A stretch of DNA of 64,000 nt from Oscillospiraceae bacterium (GCA_015068035.1 SVLI01000004.1:102479-166478), one strand, 5' to 3'. Positions 52,815 through 61,269 are shown, counted from the first letter of the stretch. Notes: generated from the sequence alone by a model not told the origin. Numbers and translations are program-made.

Positions 52815-52982
52815 ATGGAAAATTACATTGTAGCCGGAATTTTGATTTTGATCGTCGGCGCCGTCATTTTCTATCTTGTGCGACAGAAGAAAAAAGGCGT
52901 GAAATGCGTCGGCTGCCCCCATTCAAAGCATTGCAGCAACGGCAGCGGCAGCTGCGGCAGCGGCAGCGGCAATCCGACTTGA
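52815..52982 (+). CDS. FeoB-associated Cys-rich membrane protein
   Basis: A 55-residue protein starting at ATG 52815, six bases after the feoB stop. One N-terminal transmembrane helix (about 5-23, IVAGILILIVGAVIFYLV), a basic stretch (RQKKKGVK), then CVGCPHSKHC and a Ser/Gly tail with one more Cys. This is the layout of the small FeoB-associated family; the cysteines may bind iron. It completes the feoA-feoB-small protein operon. Confidence 0.88.
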   Translation: MENYIVAGILILIVGAVIFYLVRQKKKGVKCVGCPHSKHCSNGSGSCGSGSGNPT

Positions 52983-52999
52983 AATCAAGCAACAACTAA

Positions 53000-53039
53000 C
53001 AGAGCGGCGGCAAGGTTTGTAAACCTTGCCGCCGCTCTG
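53000..53039. terminator. Long hairpin between the feo operon and purC
   Basis: A perfect 19-bp stem (53000-53018 with 53021-53039) in a convergent gap. T-tracts on both sides are poor, so efficiency is uncertain. Confidence 0.75.
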
Positions 53040-53067
53040 TTATGCTTTACTTATGATAGAGACCGAA

Positions 53068-53757
53068 TTACAGCGCCATCTTCTCCAGAAGAAGCTTGGA
53101 GCAATCCAGCTGGTTGGGGATGTTCTTGTTTTCGTCCCAAACGCGCCAGATGTCCGGCGTGATCTCGTCGGCAACATACATTTTGCCGCTCTCGTCGTAA
53201 CCGACTTCGATCTTGAAGTCAATGAGGGTGAGGCCGAGGGAGGCAAGCTCTTTCTTGAGCACTTCGCCAACGCGCGCAAGGATGCCCAGCGCCTCGTCAT
53301 ACTGGCCTTCCTTGAGAAGACCCTTCATAATGCACAGACGCTCGCTGATGAGCGGGTCGCCCTGAATGTCGTCCTTCAGCGTAACCTCCGCGTAAGCGGG
53401 ATCAAAGGGGATGCCCTCTTCCAGCGTGAAGCGGCGGCACATGCTGCCGGCAGTGTAATAGCGGAGCACAAACTCAAGCTTCGGAACCGTCAGGTTGCGA
53501 ACCTGCATAAGTCCCTTTTCGATATCGGAGTCAATGTAATGCGTCGGGATGCCATTTTTCTCCATGAGCTCGAAGAAATATTTGGAGATCGCAAGGCCGA
53601 TCTTGCCCTTGCCTTCCACGCTGCCGCCAACGGTGTTGGAGCCGGGATCGAACACGCCGTTCTCGCCGGTCATGCTGTCCTTAAAAAACAGGCTAACAAT
53701 GTTGGTTTCCTCATCAAGCATTACATTTTTTGTCTTTCCTGTGTAAAGAGTTTTCAT
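53068..53757 (-). CDS. purC: Phosphoribosylaminoimidazole-succinocarboxamide synthase
   Basis: Start ATG 53757 behind AAAGGAG gives 229 residues. LYTGKTKNVML, FKDSMTGENG, VRNLTVPKLEFVLRYYTAGS, FFELMEKNGIPTHYI, SLGLTLIDFKIEVGYD and ADEITPDIWRVWD are PurC motifs. It joins aspartate to CAIR in purine synthesis, in the cytosol. It stands alone, not in a pur cluster. The 183-base leader was checked for a purine riboswitch and none was found. Length is close to the usual 235-240. Confidence 0.96.
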   Translation of the reverse strand: MKTLYTGKTKNVMLDEETNIVSLFFKDSMTGENGVFDPGSNTVGGSVEGKGKIGLAISKYFFELMEKNGIPTHYIDSDIEKGLMQVRNLTVPKLEFVLRYYTAGSMCRRFTLEEGIPFDPAYAEVTLKDDIQGDPLISERLCIMKGLLKEGQYDEALGILARVGEVLKKELASLGLTLIDFKIEVGYDESGKMYVADEITPDIWRVWDENKNIPNQLDCSKLLLEKMAL

Positions 53758-53946
53758 TGTTTGGCTCCTTTCTTTATGTGAGCGGACAATTTTCTGCTGA
53801 ACAAAGCGCTCATTCCGCGCAACCCTAAAACCCATGTTCCAAAGCCTTTTATGCAGCCGTTTCTCGCGCATAACAGACCGCGATCAGATCCCCCAAAAGC
53901 ATGGAACTGCCAAGCTTTTTTACTGCGCTTTCAAATGAATACAGAT

Positions 53947-53975
53947 ATTATAAACACATCTTTTTGCAAATTCAA
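53947..53975 (-). promoter_or_regulatory. Promoter of purC
   Basis: Minus strand TTGAAT (53975-53970), 17-base spacer, TATAAT (53952-53947). It gives a leader of about 183 bases. Confidence 0.78.
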
Positions 53976-54098
53976 GAGGTTTATAAAATTTAATGCAATC
54001 CCGAATCGACACGCGCCGCAACGCAAGGGTTCAGCGCAGCACATCGCCATTGTTCACGGAAACTGCTGCGCAGTTTATCTCCTCCGCGCACATGTCCA

Positions 54099-54133
54099 AA
54101 AACAAAAAGAGCAAGGAAGAATTTACCTTGCTC
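54099..54133 (-). terminator. Terminator of the lipoprotein/membrane operon
   Basis: Minus strand stem GAGCAAGG/CCTTGCTC (54133-54126 with 54116-54109), then TTTTTGTTTTT. It lies 40 bases after the lipoprotein stop. Confidence 0.82.
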
Positions 54134-54172
54134 CTTTTCCGTGTATATGCGGTTTTGTTCCGGCTGCGTAGT

Positions 54173-54598
54173 TCACAGCGAAAACTCAATGAAAATTTCC
54201 TGCGAATTTGCCTGCTTTACCAGTCTGTAATTTCCGGAAGGCAGCTCGCCGTACAACCATTTCCAGTCAATTGTAAATTTGACCTCTCCGTTTTCATCCG
54301 ACATATATCCGACGAGATCGAACGCGAAATCCTCAATGACTGTATCGACCTCGACCCAGCTTCCATTGTCTTTCTTTTCAATTTTATACCAGCTGCCATA
54401 CAGATACGGCTGCGCATTGGTGTCTTTAATGACGACGGTTGCGCCGCCAGGAGAAATATCGGAAATCTTGATGCTTACATTTTCAACTTCCGTTTCCTGA
54501 AATGCGGGTTCTTTCGATGCATCTGCATCTTCTGCGCAGCCTGCAAACACAAGGCCCATACAAACCAGCGCCAGAATCAGTGCCAGATACTTTTTCAT
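54173..54598 (-). CDS. Small lipoprotein with Ig-like domain, function unknown
   Basis: Start ATG 54598 behind AAGGAGC gives 141 residues. The signal peptide MKKYLALILALVCMGLVFAGC ends in a lipobox (LVFAGC), so the protein is anchored outside by Cys21. The rest reads as one beta-rich domain (VSIKISDISPGGATVVIKD, GSWYKIEKKDNGSWVEVD, LPSGNYRLVKQ) resembling bacterial Ig-like domains. No catalytic motif is seen. It is the third gene of an operon with two membrane proteins. Confidence 0.75.
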   Translation of the reverse strand: MKKYLALILALVCMGLVFAGCAEDADASKEPAFQETEVENVSIKISDISPGGATVVIKDTNAQPYLYGSWYKIEKKDNGSWVEVDTVIEDFAFDLVGYMSDENGEVKFTIDWKWLYGELPSGNYRLVKQANSQEIFIEFSL

Positions 54599-54620
54599 AC
54601 AATCGCGCTCCTTTTTCAGA

Positions 54621-54932
54621 TTAAGATTCGCATCCGTTTTTGCTTTTGTTCTGCTTTGCGATGCCCACAACGCTTGCAATAATCACCGCCAGCGCAGTCA
54701 GCAAAAGAATTGCAAGAATAACAGGTGCTGCCGGATAACGGTTAAAGCCGAGCAGCGTCGGATCCTTTCCGCTGCCGATGAGCATTAACTTCCAGCTGTG
54801 CCCCGTGAGACAAGTCAGAACCATAACAACTATACTGCCGACAATGCTCCAAAATGTCTTCTTGCAGCGCAAGCAGTAGCCGAATACAAGCAAAACCACT
54901 ATCGCCAGCAACCCAAGCGCCATCGTTTCCAT
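54621..54932 (-). CDS. Small membrane protein, three helices, unknown
   Basis: A 103-residue protein, ATG 54932 behind GAAAGGG. Three hydrophobic helices (about 5-20, 28-45, 70-92) and a basic C-terminal tail (KQNKSKNGCES). No family is recognised. Gaps of 21 and 22 bases to its neighbours support an operon. The region is lower in GC than the surroundings. Confidence 0.65.
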   Translation of the reverse strand: METMALGLLAIVVLLVFGYCLRCKKTFWSIVGSIVVMVLTCLTGHSWKLMLIGSGKDPTLLGFNRYPAAPVILAILLLTALAVIIASVVGIAKQNKSKNGCES

Positions 54933-54953
54933 ACGATCTATCCCTTTCTCAAT

Positions 54954-55382
54954 TCAAAGCTGTGCATCGTCGGGCTTGCGCGCAGGTGTGCTGCGCAGTT
55001 TCATTTCCACGACAAAATAGACAAGCACCATTGCTAAAGAAACAGCCAGGCCAATGTAAAACTCCGGGAATGCAAGTCTGATGCTATGCTGCAAACTCAC
55101 TTCGCCTGTGATGGTCAGCACATGCCAGGTAAAGAATTCATACAATTCCGAAACCACAATACCGATCGTGCCCAATGCGCCCAGAATCCTGCCAATGTTT
55201 TCCTTCTTAAACGGAACCCACACGCCGATCTCAAACAGCACAAGCGCTATAATCCCAATCGGATTGAGCAGGTTCATAAGGCCCGTGATTTCCTGCACAC
55301 CCTTTAAGCCACCGTATTGATTGAGCAGCATCGGCAGCAGGCTAATCACAAACGCAATTTGCAACACTGCTTTCTTTTTCAT
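54954..55382 (-). CDS. Membrane protein with four helices, unknown
   Basis: Start ATG 55382 behind GATGAGGGTG gives 142 residues, four hydrophobic segments (about 5-22, 38-55, 68-84, 108-130) and a charged tail (KLRSTPARKPDDAQL). Length and topology are like small integral membrane proteins of unknown role; no motif was recognised. It is the first gene of the three-gene minus-strand operon. Confidence 0.65.
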   Translation of the reverse strand: MKKKAVLQIAFVISLLPMLLNQYGGLKGVQEITGLMNLLNPIGIIALVLFEIGVWVPFKKENIGRILGALGTIGIVVSELYEFFTWHVLTITGEVSLQHSIRLAFPEFYIGLAVSLAMVLVYFVVEMKLRSTPARKPDDAQL

Positions 55383-55535
55383 GCAATCACCCTCATCTGT
55401 CAGATTCTGAACTGTCGAACCGCTTTCGCTTGCGGATTCGTTCACAGATCAAGCGGCAGCATCCGCGCATTCACCTTACGGCGAATGTGCATCAAAATCT
55501 CATCAGATATGATAACAAAAAAGCGGGATTGCATC

Positions 55536-55567
55536 GTGCGGCGCTTGTCCGCGGACAAGCGCCGCAC
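55536..55567. repeat. Perfect 32-base palindrome downstream of the activase fusion gene
   Basis: Each half is 16 bases, forming a 14-bp hairpin with a CGCG loop, 16 bases after the fusion gene stop on the minus strand. A T6 tract comes only 12 bases further, so it is an imperfect terminator; a protein-binding palindrome is also possible. Confidence 0.65.
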
Positions 55568-55583
55568 CAAAAGGCTGTTATGC

Positions 55584-58500
55584 TCAAACCGTTGCCATTT
55601 CTTTTTCTTCGGACTTTATCGTCTCCTCCGTCTCGCAGGCTTTTCTGGCCTGCGACAGCATGAGTTTAATACGGTTGAGCTGATTGACCTCGCTTGCACC
55701 CGGGTCATAATCCACCGCCGCAATATTGGCCCAGGGATACAGCTTTTTGAGCTGCTTGATCGCACCTTTACCGACCACATGGTTGGGCAGGCATGCAAAG
55801 GGCTGAATGCAAACGATGTTCGGCGTGCCGGTAACCAGAAGCTCCACCATCTCACCCGTCAGGAACCAACCTTCCCCGTACTGATTTCCAAGCGAGAGGA
55901 TCGGCTTTGCCAGCTCGCCCACTTTTTCAATGGGCATGGGCGCTTCAAAGCGCCGGCTGGCTTCCAGCGCCTGAATGGCGGGCTTTCTCAGCAGTCGGAT
56001 GGCCTTCACGCCCAGCTTGGCTGCTGCGGAAGCCGTCCATTTGGCGCCGAGATACCGGTGTTTATAATCCCCGTTATAGACGCTGTAGTTCATGAAGTCC
56101 ATCAGATCGGGCACAACGGCTTCCGCGCCCTCCCGCTCCAACAACTCCACGAGATGGTTGTTCGCCAGCGGCATATATTTGACCAGGATTTCACCCACAA
56201 TCGCAACGCGCGGTTTGACCACGTCCTCCCGAATGGGGAACTGATCGAAGGCTTCCACGATTCCGCGGCAGACCTTTTTGTAAGTATACTTTGTGTGGTC
56301 ATTGGTCAGGGCATCGATGCAAATGTCCTTCCACTTTTGATGCAGCGCATTGGCCGAACCCGGCGTCACCTCGTAAGGCCGCACACGATACAGGCAGCGC
56401 ATAAACAGATCGCCGTAAACAATCGACTGCGCCGCTCTGAGCAGGAGCTTGGGCGGGAGCTTCAGGCCGCTGTTCTTTTCAAGACCCTGCACGCTCAGGG
56501 AAATGACAGGAATATGCGACAGATTTGCTTTTTCCAGCGCCCTGCGGATAAAGCCCACATAGTTGCTCGCGCGGCAGCAGCCGCCGGTCTGCGTCATAAC
56601 AACGGCAAGGCGGCTCGTGTCATAACGGCCGGAAAGCACCGCTTCCATAATCTGCCCCACTGCCGTAATGGACGGGAAGCAGGCGTCATTGTTCACGAAC
56701 TTCAAGCCGGTGTCGATGGCCGTGCGGTTGTCGTTATCCAGAATTTCAATATTGAATCCGTGTTTTTTGAAGACCGGCGCCAGAAGATCAAAATGGATGG
56801 GGCTCATTTGCGGCGCCAAAATGGTATAGCCGCTTTTGAACATCTCTTTGGTGAATTCCGTTCTTCGATAGCCCGCATCGTTGGGCACAGAAACAATCCC
56901 CTGCTCCTGACGCATTTTCATCGCCGCCAGTAGGCTGCGGATCCGGATGCGCACCGCACCCAGATTGTTCACCTCGTCGATTTTCAGCACCGTATAGAGC
57001 TTGTTGGACTTCTCCAGAATCTCGCAGACCTGATCCGTTGTCACGGCATCCAGTCCGCAACCGAAAGAATTGAGCTGCACCAGCTCCAGATCGTCCCGCT
57101 TGCTGATGTACTCCGCTGCATTGTAAAGCCGGGAGTGATACACCCACTGATCCAGCACACGCAGCGGACGCGCAGGATTTTCCACAAAAGGCAGGCTGTC
57201 TTCCGTGAAAACATCAAGCCCATAGGAGGCGATCATTTCCGGAATGCCATGGTTGATCTCGGGATCAATATGGTAAGGTCTTCCGGCCAGGACAATGCCT
57301 TTTCGGTTTTCGCGCGCCATGGCCGCAAGGACTTCTTCGCCCTTCCGGCGAATATCCGCCTTGGCTTTTTGCTGCTCTTCCCACGCCGCATGCGCCGCGC
57401 TTCGAACCGCCTGTTCCTCAATGTTCCACTCCTTGCGGCAGACATCAACCAGTCGATCCGCAATTACTTTTTCGCTGGAAAAGGCCATAAACGGACGAAT
57501 GTAGTGCACAGCGCCGTCCGCCACCGCTTCCACGTTGTTTTTCAGGTTCTCCGCATAGGACACGACGATGGGGCAGTTGAACTTGTTTTTCGCGCAGGCC
57601 ATCTCCTGATGCTCATAAAACACGCAGGGATGGAATATCGTCCGGATGCCCTTGTTGATGAGCCACTGCACGTGTCCGTGGGCAAGCTTCGCGGGATAGC
57701 ATTCCGATTCAGACGGGATGGATTCCATACCCAGCTCATAAATTTTCCGGTCGGAAAGCGGAGAAAGCTCCACCCGGAAACCGAGCTTTGCAAAGAATGT
57801 TGCCCAGAACGGGAAGTTCTCATAGATGTTCAGCACCCGCGGAATGCCGATCGTTCCTCTGGGCGCATTTTCCAAAGGCGCATAATCAAACAGTCTCCGC
57901 CGCTTAAACTCAACCAGATTTTCGCCCTTTCTTGCAGCAGCCTCGCCGCCGACAGCCTTTTCGCAGCGATTCCCGGTGATATGCCGTTTCCCGTTGGGGA
58001 ATCGGTTGATGGTCAGCATACAGTTGTTGGAGCAGCCACCGCAATGGGTCGTCTGCGTGGTGTATGTAAGGCTGCAAATCTCCTCCAGCGGAAGCATCTG
58101 GGTGGCTTGTCCGCAATACCGTTCCTTTGCGATCAGCGCCGCGCCGAAGGCGCCCATTGTGCCGGAAATGTCGGGGCAAATCACATCCACGCCTGTGATT
58201 TTTTCAAAGGCACGCAGTACCGCCTGATTGTAGAATGTTCCGCCCTGCACAACGATGTGTTTGCCGAGCTCCGCGGCGTCCGTCAGCTTGATGACCTTAT
58301 ACAAGGCATTTTTGATGACGGAATAGGCAAGGCCCGCAGAAATATCCGAAACCGACGCCCCTTCTTTCTGCGCCTGCTTGACATTGGAGTTCATAAAAAC
58401 GGTGCAGCGTGTTCCAAGATCAACAGGATTGGACGCAAAGAGGGCCTCCCGCGCAAAGCTCTCGGCGGAATACCCCAAAGAATTGGCAAAGTTTTCAAGA

Positions 58501-59849
58501 AAGCTGCCGCAGCCGGAGGAGCAGGCCTCATTGAGAAGCACCGTATCCACGCAGCCGTTTCGCAGCTTAATGCACTTCATATCCTGCCCGCCGATGTCCA
58601 GCACGCAGTCCACCTGCGGATCGAAAAAGGCCGCGGCCGTGCAGTGGGCAACGGTTTCCACCTCTCCCTCATCCAGCGAGAACGCGGATTTCAAAAGTGC
58701 CTCTCCATAGCCGGTGGAGCAGGAGCGGGCGATCCGCGCGCCGGAGGGCAAAAGCTTCTGCAATTCCGCCATCGCGGCCATAGCCGTTTTGATGGGGTTA
58801 CCCTGGTTGCTCGAATAAAATGAATGGAGAAGCTGCCCATCCTGTCCGATGAGCGCAATTTTCGTAGTGGTCGATCCGGCATCAATTCCCAGGAAGCACT
58901 CACCGGTATATTCCGCCAAGCTGCCCTTCGGCACAACTGCTTTCTGATGGCGTTGGCAGAACGCCTCGTATTCCTCCCCGCTTTCAAACAGCGCGGGAAG
59001 CCGCGGCATTTCAAAGGTGATTTTCACGCCTTTTTCCAGGCGGGAGATCAAATCGTCAATTTGGACGGTATCCGCCTCATCCCCCTCCAGCGCAGCGCCC
59101 ATGGCCGCAAACAGATGGGAGTTTTCAAGGTCAATGGTGTTTTCCGGCGTCAGCTTCAAAGTGCGGATAAAGGCCTTTTTCAGCTCCGGCAAAAAGTGGA
59201 GCGGTCCGCCCAGGAACGCAACCGCACCCCGAATAGGCTTGCCGCAGGCAAGCCCGGAAATTGTCTGGTTGACAACCGCCTGAAAAATGGAGGCCGCAAG
59301 ATCTGCCTTGCTGGCGCCCTCGTTGATCAGGGGCTGAATATCCGTCTTGGCAAAGACGCCGCAGCGGGCCGCGATGGGATAAATCTGCTGATAGGCCGCC
59401 GCTTCGCTGTTGAGTCCGGCGGCGTCCGTTTGCAGCAGGCTGGCCATCTGATCGATGAACGAACCGGTGCCGCCGGCGCAAACGCCGTTCATCCGCTCTT
59501 CCAGACCGCCCCGGAAGTAAATGATCTTGGCATCCTCACCGCCGAGCTCGATGGCCACATCGGTCTGCGGCGCGAGCATCTGCAACGCCGTGGCAACCGC
59601 CACCACCTCCTGCACGAAACCGATGTTCATTGCCTTACCCAGATTGATCGATCCGGACCCGGTAATTCTGCAGCGCAGATTGCAGTCGCCAAGCGTCTCG
59701 CGGACATTTTTCAGCAGTTCTGCCAAGGTCTGCTGCGTCTGCGCATTGTGGCGGCGATATTCTCCATAGATGATTTCATTGTATTCATTCAAAACAACCA
59801 GCTTGACGGTTGTGGAGCCAATGTCAATACCGGCACGGAATTCCTGCAT
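55584..59849 (-). CDS. Acyl-CoA dehydratase activase / 2-hydroxyglutaryl-CoA dehydratase-like fusion protein
   Basis: Start ATG 59849 behind TTGGAGGATC gives 1421 residues; the longer open frame upstream has no ribosome site. Two ASKHA ATPase domains are visible: first AGIDIGSTTVKLVVL near 5 with GVCAGGTGSFIDQMA near 126, second LGIDAGSTTTKIALIG near 320 with CSSGCGSFLENF near 443. A DUF2229-type region follows (about 660-890, IPSESECYPAKLAHGHV, LAGRPYHID), then a HgdB-like C-terminus with Cys residues (TQTGGCCRASNY). Activases of this kind use ATP and a 4Fe-4S cluster to inject an electron into 2-hydroxyacyl-CoA dehydratases or benzoyl-CoA reductases. The fusion is widespread in anaerobes and its real substrate is unknown. 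Confidence 0.9.
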   Translation of the reverse strand: MQEFRAGIDIGSTTVKLVVLNEYNEIIYGEYRRHNAQTQQTLAELLKNVRETLGDCNLRCRITGSGSINLGKAMNIGFVQEVVAVATALQMLAPQTDVAIELGGEDAKIIYFRGGLEERMNGVCAGGTGSFIDQMASLLQTDAAGLNSEAAAYQQIYPIAARCGVFAKTDIQPLINEGASKADLAASIFQAVVNQTISGLACGKPIRGAVAFLGGPLHFLPELKKAFIRTLKLTPENTIDLENSHLFAAMGAALEGDEADTVQIDDLISRLEKGVKITFEMPRLPALFESGEEYEAFCQRHQKAVVPKGSLAEYTGECFLGIDAGSTTTKIALIGQDGQLLHSFYSSNQGNPIKTAMAAMAELQKLLPSGARIARSCSTGYGEALLKSAFSLDEGEVETVAHCTAAAFFDPQVDCVLDIGGQDMKCIKLRNGCVDTVLLNEACSSGCGSFLENFANSLGYSAESFAREALFASNPVDLGTRCTVFMNSNVKQAQKEGASVSDISAGLAYSVIKNALYKVIKLTDAAELGKHIVVQGGTFYNQAVLRAFEKITGVDVICPDISGTMGAFGAALIAKERYCGQATQMLPLEEICSLTYTTQTTHCGGCSNNCMLTINRFPNGKRHITGNRCEKAVGGEAAARKGENLVEFKRRRLFDYAPLENAPRGTIGIPRVLNIYENFPFWATFFAKLGFRVELSPLSDRKIYELGMESIPSESECYPAKLAHGHVQWLINKGIRTIFHPCVFYEHQEMACAKNKFNCPIVVSYAENLKNNVEAVADGAVHYIRPFMAFSSEKVIADRLVDVCRKEWNIEEQAVRSAAHAAWEEQQKAKADIRRKGEEVLAAMARENRKGIVLAGRPYHIDPEINHGIPEMIASYGLDVFTEDSLPFVENPARPLRVLDQWVYHSRLYNAAEYISKRDDLELVQLNSFGCGLDAVTTDQVCEILEKSNKLYTVLKIDEVNNLGAVRIRIRSLLAAMKMRQEQGIVSVPNDAGYRRTEFTKEMFKSGYTILAPQMSPIHFDLLAPVFKKHGFNIEILDNDNRTAIDTGLKFVNNDACFPSITAVGQIMEAVLSGRYDTSRLAVVMTQTGGCCRASNYVGFIRRALEKANLSHIPVISLSVQGLEKNSGLKLPPKLLLRAAQSIVYGDLFMRCLYRVRPYEVTPGSANALHQKWKDICIDALTNDHTKYTYKKVCRGIVEAFDQFPIREDVVKPRVAIVGEILVKYMPLANNHLVELLEREGAEAVVPDLMDFMNYSVYNGDYKHRYLGAKWTASAAAKLGVKAIRLLRKPAIQALEASRRFEAPMPIEKVGELAKPILSLGNQYGEGWFLTGEMVELLVTGTPNIVCIQPFACLPNHVVGKGAIKQLKKLYPWANIAAVDYDPGASEVNQLNRIKLMLSQARKACETEETIKSEEKEMATV

Positions 59850-59891
59850 AAATGATCCTCCAAAGCTGCAATTGCAGATCAGTCTTGCATC

Positions 59892-59897
59892 AGTATA
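59892..59897 (-). promoter_or_regulatory. Probable -10 of the activase fusion gene
   Basis: Minus strand extended TGC before TATACT (59897-59892), 42 bases before the start codon. A weak -35 (TTTCTG) lies 17 bases upstream. Confidence 0.5.
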
Positions 59898-59960
59898 GCA
59901 CAAAAAAGAAAAAGCAGAAAGATGTCGTATTTTCTTTTTTATGAATTTTTTGTAACAGAA

Positions 59961-59990
59961 AAAGCGGGCGGTTTTCCTGCCTCCCGCTTC
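59961..59990 (-). terminator. Possible minus-strand terminator in the gap upstream of the activase gene
   Basis: Stem AAGCGGG/CCCGCTT (59962-59968 with 59983-59989), followed on the minus strand by TTTCTGTT. No gene that it would serve is identified. Confidence 0.4.
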
Positions 59991-59999
59991 ATCCCTTAC

Positions 60000-60140
60000 G
60001 ATGCCGACAATATGTATCAGCGGCCAGAATTGGATTATCTTATCTACAATAACCGGCAGCATACGCCGATCTGATACTGAGCGGCGATCCGGAAGCGTAT
60101 TGGAAAGCAGTTCCTGAATACAAATCATTGGACGAATAAA
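60000..60140 (+). pseudogene. Possible remnant of a gene tail, frameshifted
   Basis: Two short plus-strand frames read like protein: YDADNMYQRPELDYLIYNN and, in the next frame, DLILSGDPEAYWKAVPEYKS ending at TAA 60140, immediately before a plus-strand terminator. A frameshift near 60070-60080 would join them. There is no start or ribosome site and I do not recognise the family. It could be the decayed 3' end of a gene. Confidence 0.3.
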
Positions 60141-60143
60141 TTT

Positions 60144-60184
60144 AAGCCGCCGATTGGTCAAAAACCAACGGCGGCTTTTCTTTA
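60144..60184 (+). terminator. Plus-strand terminator in the gap upstream of the activase gene
   Basis: Stem AAGCCGCCG (60144-60152) with CGGCGGCTT (60169-60177), extended by TTGGT/ACCAA, then TTCTTT. It follows the putative gene remnant. Confidence 0.7.
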
Positions 60185-60432
60185 GTTCAAAATATCGCAG
60201 CGTATATATCAATGAGGAAATTCCTCTGCCTGTCTCCCATTTTGAAACAGCGGTATCAAAAGTCTATCAAACCAAAATATCGAAGGTCATTCTTGAGCCT
60301 ATGATACCGGTGGCTTGGATATATGGCAGCATATTTTGTGCGACATTTAGCCATAAAACCTTGTAGGCGCTGTTAGACAAGGAAGGTATCACTGAACATA
60401 TAAAAGCGCAGGATACACATTTGTTTTTTCAT
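60185..60432. other. AT-rich non-coding gap, nothing recognised
   Basis: Short open frames exist here, but none has a ribosome site or a recognisable product. Confidence 0.5.
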
Positions 60433-60455
60433 TAAAATCGGTGCATACACCGGTT
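60433..60455 (-). terminator. Weak terminator of fchA
   Basis: Stem AATCGGTG (60436-60443) with CACCGGTT (60448-60455), loop CATA; on the minus strand the 3' side continues ATTTTAATG. An outer imperfect stem (CACATTTGTT / AACAAATaaATGTG) encloses it. Confidence 0.5.
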
Positions 60456-60473
60456 ATAACAAATAAATGTGCC

Positions 60474-61094
60474 TTACTGGCCGAAACCTGCCTTGACCTC
60501 GTTGAAGATCGCGTCAGCCATAGCGCAGTACTTGTCCATCATGGCGTTTGCCTTTGCGTTCATCTGCTCCGCGACTTCCCGGTTCTTCAGGCTCTTTGTG
60601 TTGATGAAAACGTTCAGGGATGCAGCCTGCAGCGCAGCCTTGCAGCACACAGCGCCGCAGCCGGCATCGGAAACAGCCAGACGGCTGCCCTTTTCGGCAA
60701 ACACAGCAATGTACTCGATGGCCTGGCAGCACAGCTCCATGATCTTCATAGGCACAGAGCAAGCGATAATGATTGCCTCTTCCATGATCTGATCACGGTT
60801 GGGGTCATCCTTGGGAATGCCATAGGCCTTTGCCAGAGGCAGGAAGTTTACTTCGTCAGCTTCCACCTGATCCAGAAGTTCCTTCTGCAGTGCATCGCAC
60901 TTTGCCTTCAGATCGATGATCTCAGCTTCCACATCTGCATACTTCTTCTTACCAACGGTAAGCGAACCTACCATGTTGCCCAGAGCGGTACCAATGGCAC
61001 CAACCAGAGCCGCAGCACCACCGCCGCCGGGAGCGGGTGCATCAGATGCCAGAACTTCCACAAACTTGCGGCTGGTTTCCATAGTCATATCCAT
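60474..61094 (-). CDS. fchA: Methenyltetrahydrofolate cyclohydrolase / cyclodeaminase-like FchA
   Basis: The gene encodes 206 residues, ATG 61094 behind AAAAAGGAG. SDAPAPGGGGAAALVGAIGTAL is the FTCD_C signature, with GSLTVGKKKY and helical repeats after it. In anaerobes FchA makes 5,10-methenyl-THF from 10-formyl-THF, the step after Fhs. fhs lies upstream on the same strand but each has its own promoter and a terminator lies between them. A glycine or histidine formiminotransferase cyclodeaminase role is possible but less likely in this setting. Confidence 0.92.
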   Translation of the reverse strand: MDMTMETSRKFVEVLASDAPAPGGGGAAALVGAIGTALGNMVGSLTVGKKKYADVEAEIIDLKAKCDALQKELLDQVEADEVNFLPLAKAYGIPKDDPNRDQIMEEAIIIACSVPMKIMELCCQAIEYIAVFAEKGSRLAVSDAGCGAVCCKAALQAASLNVFINTKSLKNREVAEQMNAKANAMMDKYCAMADAIFNEVKAGFGQ

Positions 61095-61135
61095 GGGGAA
61101 TATCTCCTTTTTAAGAAAATGGGGTATGATTCACG

Positions 61136-61160
61136 GCCAAGGCGTGCCGTGCGCCTTGGC
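61136..61160 (-). repeat. Palindrome in the fchA leader
   Basis: GCCAAGGCG (61136-61144) and CGCCTTGGC (61152-61160), 7-base centre. It sits at the predicted transcription start and in the 5' leader, so it may be an operator or an mRNA hairpin. Confidence 0.65.
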
Positions 61161-61164
61161 TATT

Positions 61165-61193
61165 ACTATACCATTTTTTGTATATTTTTGCAA
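61165..61193 (-). promoter_or_regulatory. Promoter of fchA
   Basis: Minus strand TTGCAA (61193-61188), 17-base spacer, extended TGG before TATAGT (61170-61165). Confidence 0.78.
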
Positions 61194-61204
61194 TGGGTAT
61201 ATTG

Positions 61205-61234
61205 AAAAAAGCGCAGGCGGGAAACCGCCTGCGC
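61205..61234 (-). terminator. Terminator of fhs
   Basis: Minus strand perfect 10-bp GC stem (61234-61225 with 61220-61211), loop TTTC, then TTTTTTC. It lies 200 bases after the fhs stop, so the fhs mRNA has a long structured 3' part. Confidence 0.82.
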
Positions 61235-61269
61235 TCTTCATAAGTAACCATTTCCATATTTTCAGAGGC

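Noticed and set aside
52941..52980. Short GC-rich repeats (GGCAGC/GGCAGCGGC) as a repeat element
   Set aside because: They encode the Ser/Gly tail of the FeoB-associated protein and are low-complexity coding sequence.
53758..53946. Purine riboswitch in the purC leader
   Set aside because: The three-way junction consensus was not found, only weak local hairpins.
59850..60212. Extension of the activase fusion by 121 residues upstream
   Set aside because: ATG 59849 has a strong ribosome site and starts the canonical ASKHA motif; the upstream part crosses a promoter and two hairpins.
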